A stretch of 64,000 bases of DNA from the NCBI RefSeq assembly GCF_019399895.1, contig NC_091868.1, positions 1,412,499-1,476,498 of the forward strand. Reading direction: 5' to 3'. The position numbers and the translations under genes were made by a program. Below are positions 62,993-64,000 of this stretch, piece by piece (the first letter of the stretch is position 1; each line of letters starts with the position of its first letter). The DNA is from Cardiocondyla obscurior. Lineage: Eukaryota > Arthropoda > Insecta > Hymenoptera > Formicidae. The notes beneath the pieces were generated by a model that was not told where the DNA came from, made no database searches, and worked only from the letters and a program-made list of their open reading frames with translations.

Positions 62993-64000
62993 ATGTGAGG
63001 GCCGGGTCTTTTCTGCAGCGAAGTCGGGAAGAAACGCGGGACCGAGAAACGCGCGGTGGAGTCTTTCTGAAGACCTTTGTCAGCGTTTGCCGTACGAGCG
63101 GTCGTAAGAATCTTTGGCTCACGTATCGTATTTACAATACCATCGGTATCGACCGATTTAATGGATACTCTCGAGCGCATCGATATCGCCGTTGATACCA
63201 CGTCACGAGCGACTGCGGTGCTCAACGAGCAGCGGGGGATTTCTGGTTTAAGCACGTTGAAAAATTCATCGGTAATCCGCCGTCGTTCTGTCGACGTTTG
63301 ATTCCCCACAAAGGATACATACGCCCCTCGAAAGATATCGCGGTGACGCGAAATCCAAAGAAATCTTTTTCCTATTCGCATTAACTGATATTACAGGATT
63401 TTGTATCGCCAAGCGGCAAACATTCGTGCCCGTATTTCAAAGAGACTTAAAGACCACGATGAATGATTTCGAAGATTCGCAAAATCTACTGTTTACGTAA
63501 TCTCCCGTCTAGACTTCCGCATAAATATTCCATTTTCTTGATTCGTCCATTTGTGGATTTATTTCTACGACTTCGGCAAACTTTCAAAATTAACTGTTGG
63601 CGCCGGCAAGCCCCCGCGTACCTACTTCATTTAATTTGTAGTTACTCCGAGATGTACTATTCGCATCGAAAGGAGAGGGGTCTATCTTTCGCGCCCGCTT
63701 ATTCACGTCGGACCTTTTGAACGGGCTAATTTACGGATCTTTAATATAGATAAGAGTTAACGCGGGACGAGGCTGCAAATCTAGATCCTCACGCTGAAAG
63801 TTATCCCTCCGCTCGTCACGTTAAGATTCTCGCCGTTTGGTGTTTTGAGCGGCGTTAACATTTCGTGGGATTTCCAGCGATCCGATCAGAACGTACGTCA
63901 CGTTAACCATCGCAACGGATAACGCTTTTAGGATTTGAATCCGACGAAATCAATTTTCGTCCCAAGTCTCGCTCGCGTGCGAACGCGAGCTGGATTACGC

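Larger units (their letters stand above)
53001..64000. other. Non-coding DNA with simple repeats
   Basis: No gene can be supported. Microsatellites and inverted repeats lie near 53.06, 54.21, 60.29 and 62.97 kb. CpG-rich blocks at 56.4-56.9 and 61.1-62.4 kb give long overlapping frames on several strands without domain content. A weak signal-peptide-like frame near 62.75-62.94 kb is listed under findings. Confidence 0.5.

Noticed and set aside
62815..63381. 188-codon minus-strand frame
   Set aside because: With so many frames in 64 kb, about one of this length is expected by chance. No domain or consistent splice context is visible, and it overlaps the other candidate frame in the same place.

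Overview
This is an insect nuclear genomic window, most likely from an ant or another CpG-rich hymenopteran. The main evidence is a fruitless (fru) BTB exon of the hymenopteran type, small exons with canonical GT-AG introns, non-coding DNA that alternates between AT-rich and CpG-rich blocks without obvious CpG loss, and many short homopolymer and microsatellite tracts. I see no bacterial-style operons, CRISPR arrays, rRNA or clear tRNA genes, and no recognisable transposase. Almost all long open frames in the GC-rich blocks are shadows without protein-like content.

Left part, minus strand (about 1.0-9.4 kb): the 3' half of fru. The BTB exon (8831-9361) is joined in phase to a linker exon (7806-7985). 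It can then reach either of two alternative 3' ends. One is a terminal exon (6108-6773) ending in a BED/TTF-like zinc finger of the kind carried by hAT-transposon-derived proteins, giving 458 aa. The other is a connector exon (4634-4757) plus a terminal exon (1002-1315) with two C2H2 fingers, giving 382 aa. All junction phases agree.

Middle part (about 9.4-33.3 kb): mostly non-coding, CpG-rich, and probably fru 5' intron and promoter territory. Embedded on the minus strand are exon-like islands (30676-30700, 29045-29140, 26264-26370, possibly 24638-24726) with good splice sites. The first three have matching phases and form one continuous reading frame of unknown identity. It could be a small separate gene or alternative 5' coding exons of fru.

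Right-centre (33.3-37.9 kb): a plus-strand gene with RING and two B-boxes in five exons, whose 3' end is not found in the window. It is a good candidate for the N-terminal part of the piRNA-pathway factor qin/RNF17. Just downstream, on the opposite strand and perhaps nested in that gene's long intron, lies a two-exon secreted protein with one peritrophin-A chitin-binding domain (CPAP1 type). From memory, Drosophila fru (CG14307), qin (CG14303/CG14306) and a chitin-binding gene (CG14304) are also neighbours, so this may be ancient microsynteny.

Right part (37.9-64 kb): no gene I can support. It holds microsatellites, poly-A/T runs, inverted repeats, and a few isolated exon-like or ORF-like islands that are reported as candidates only.
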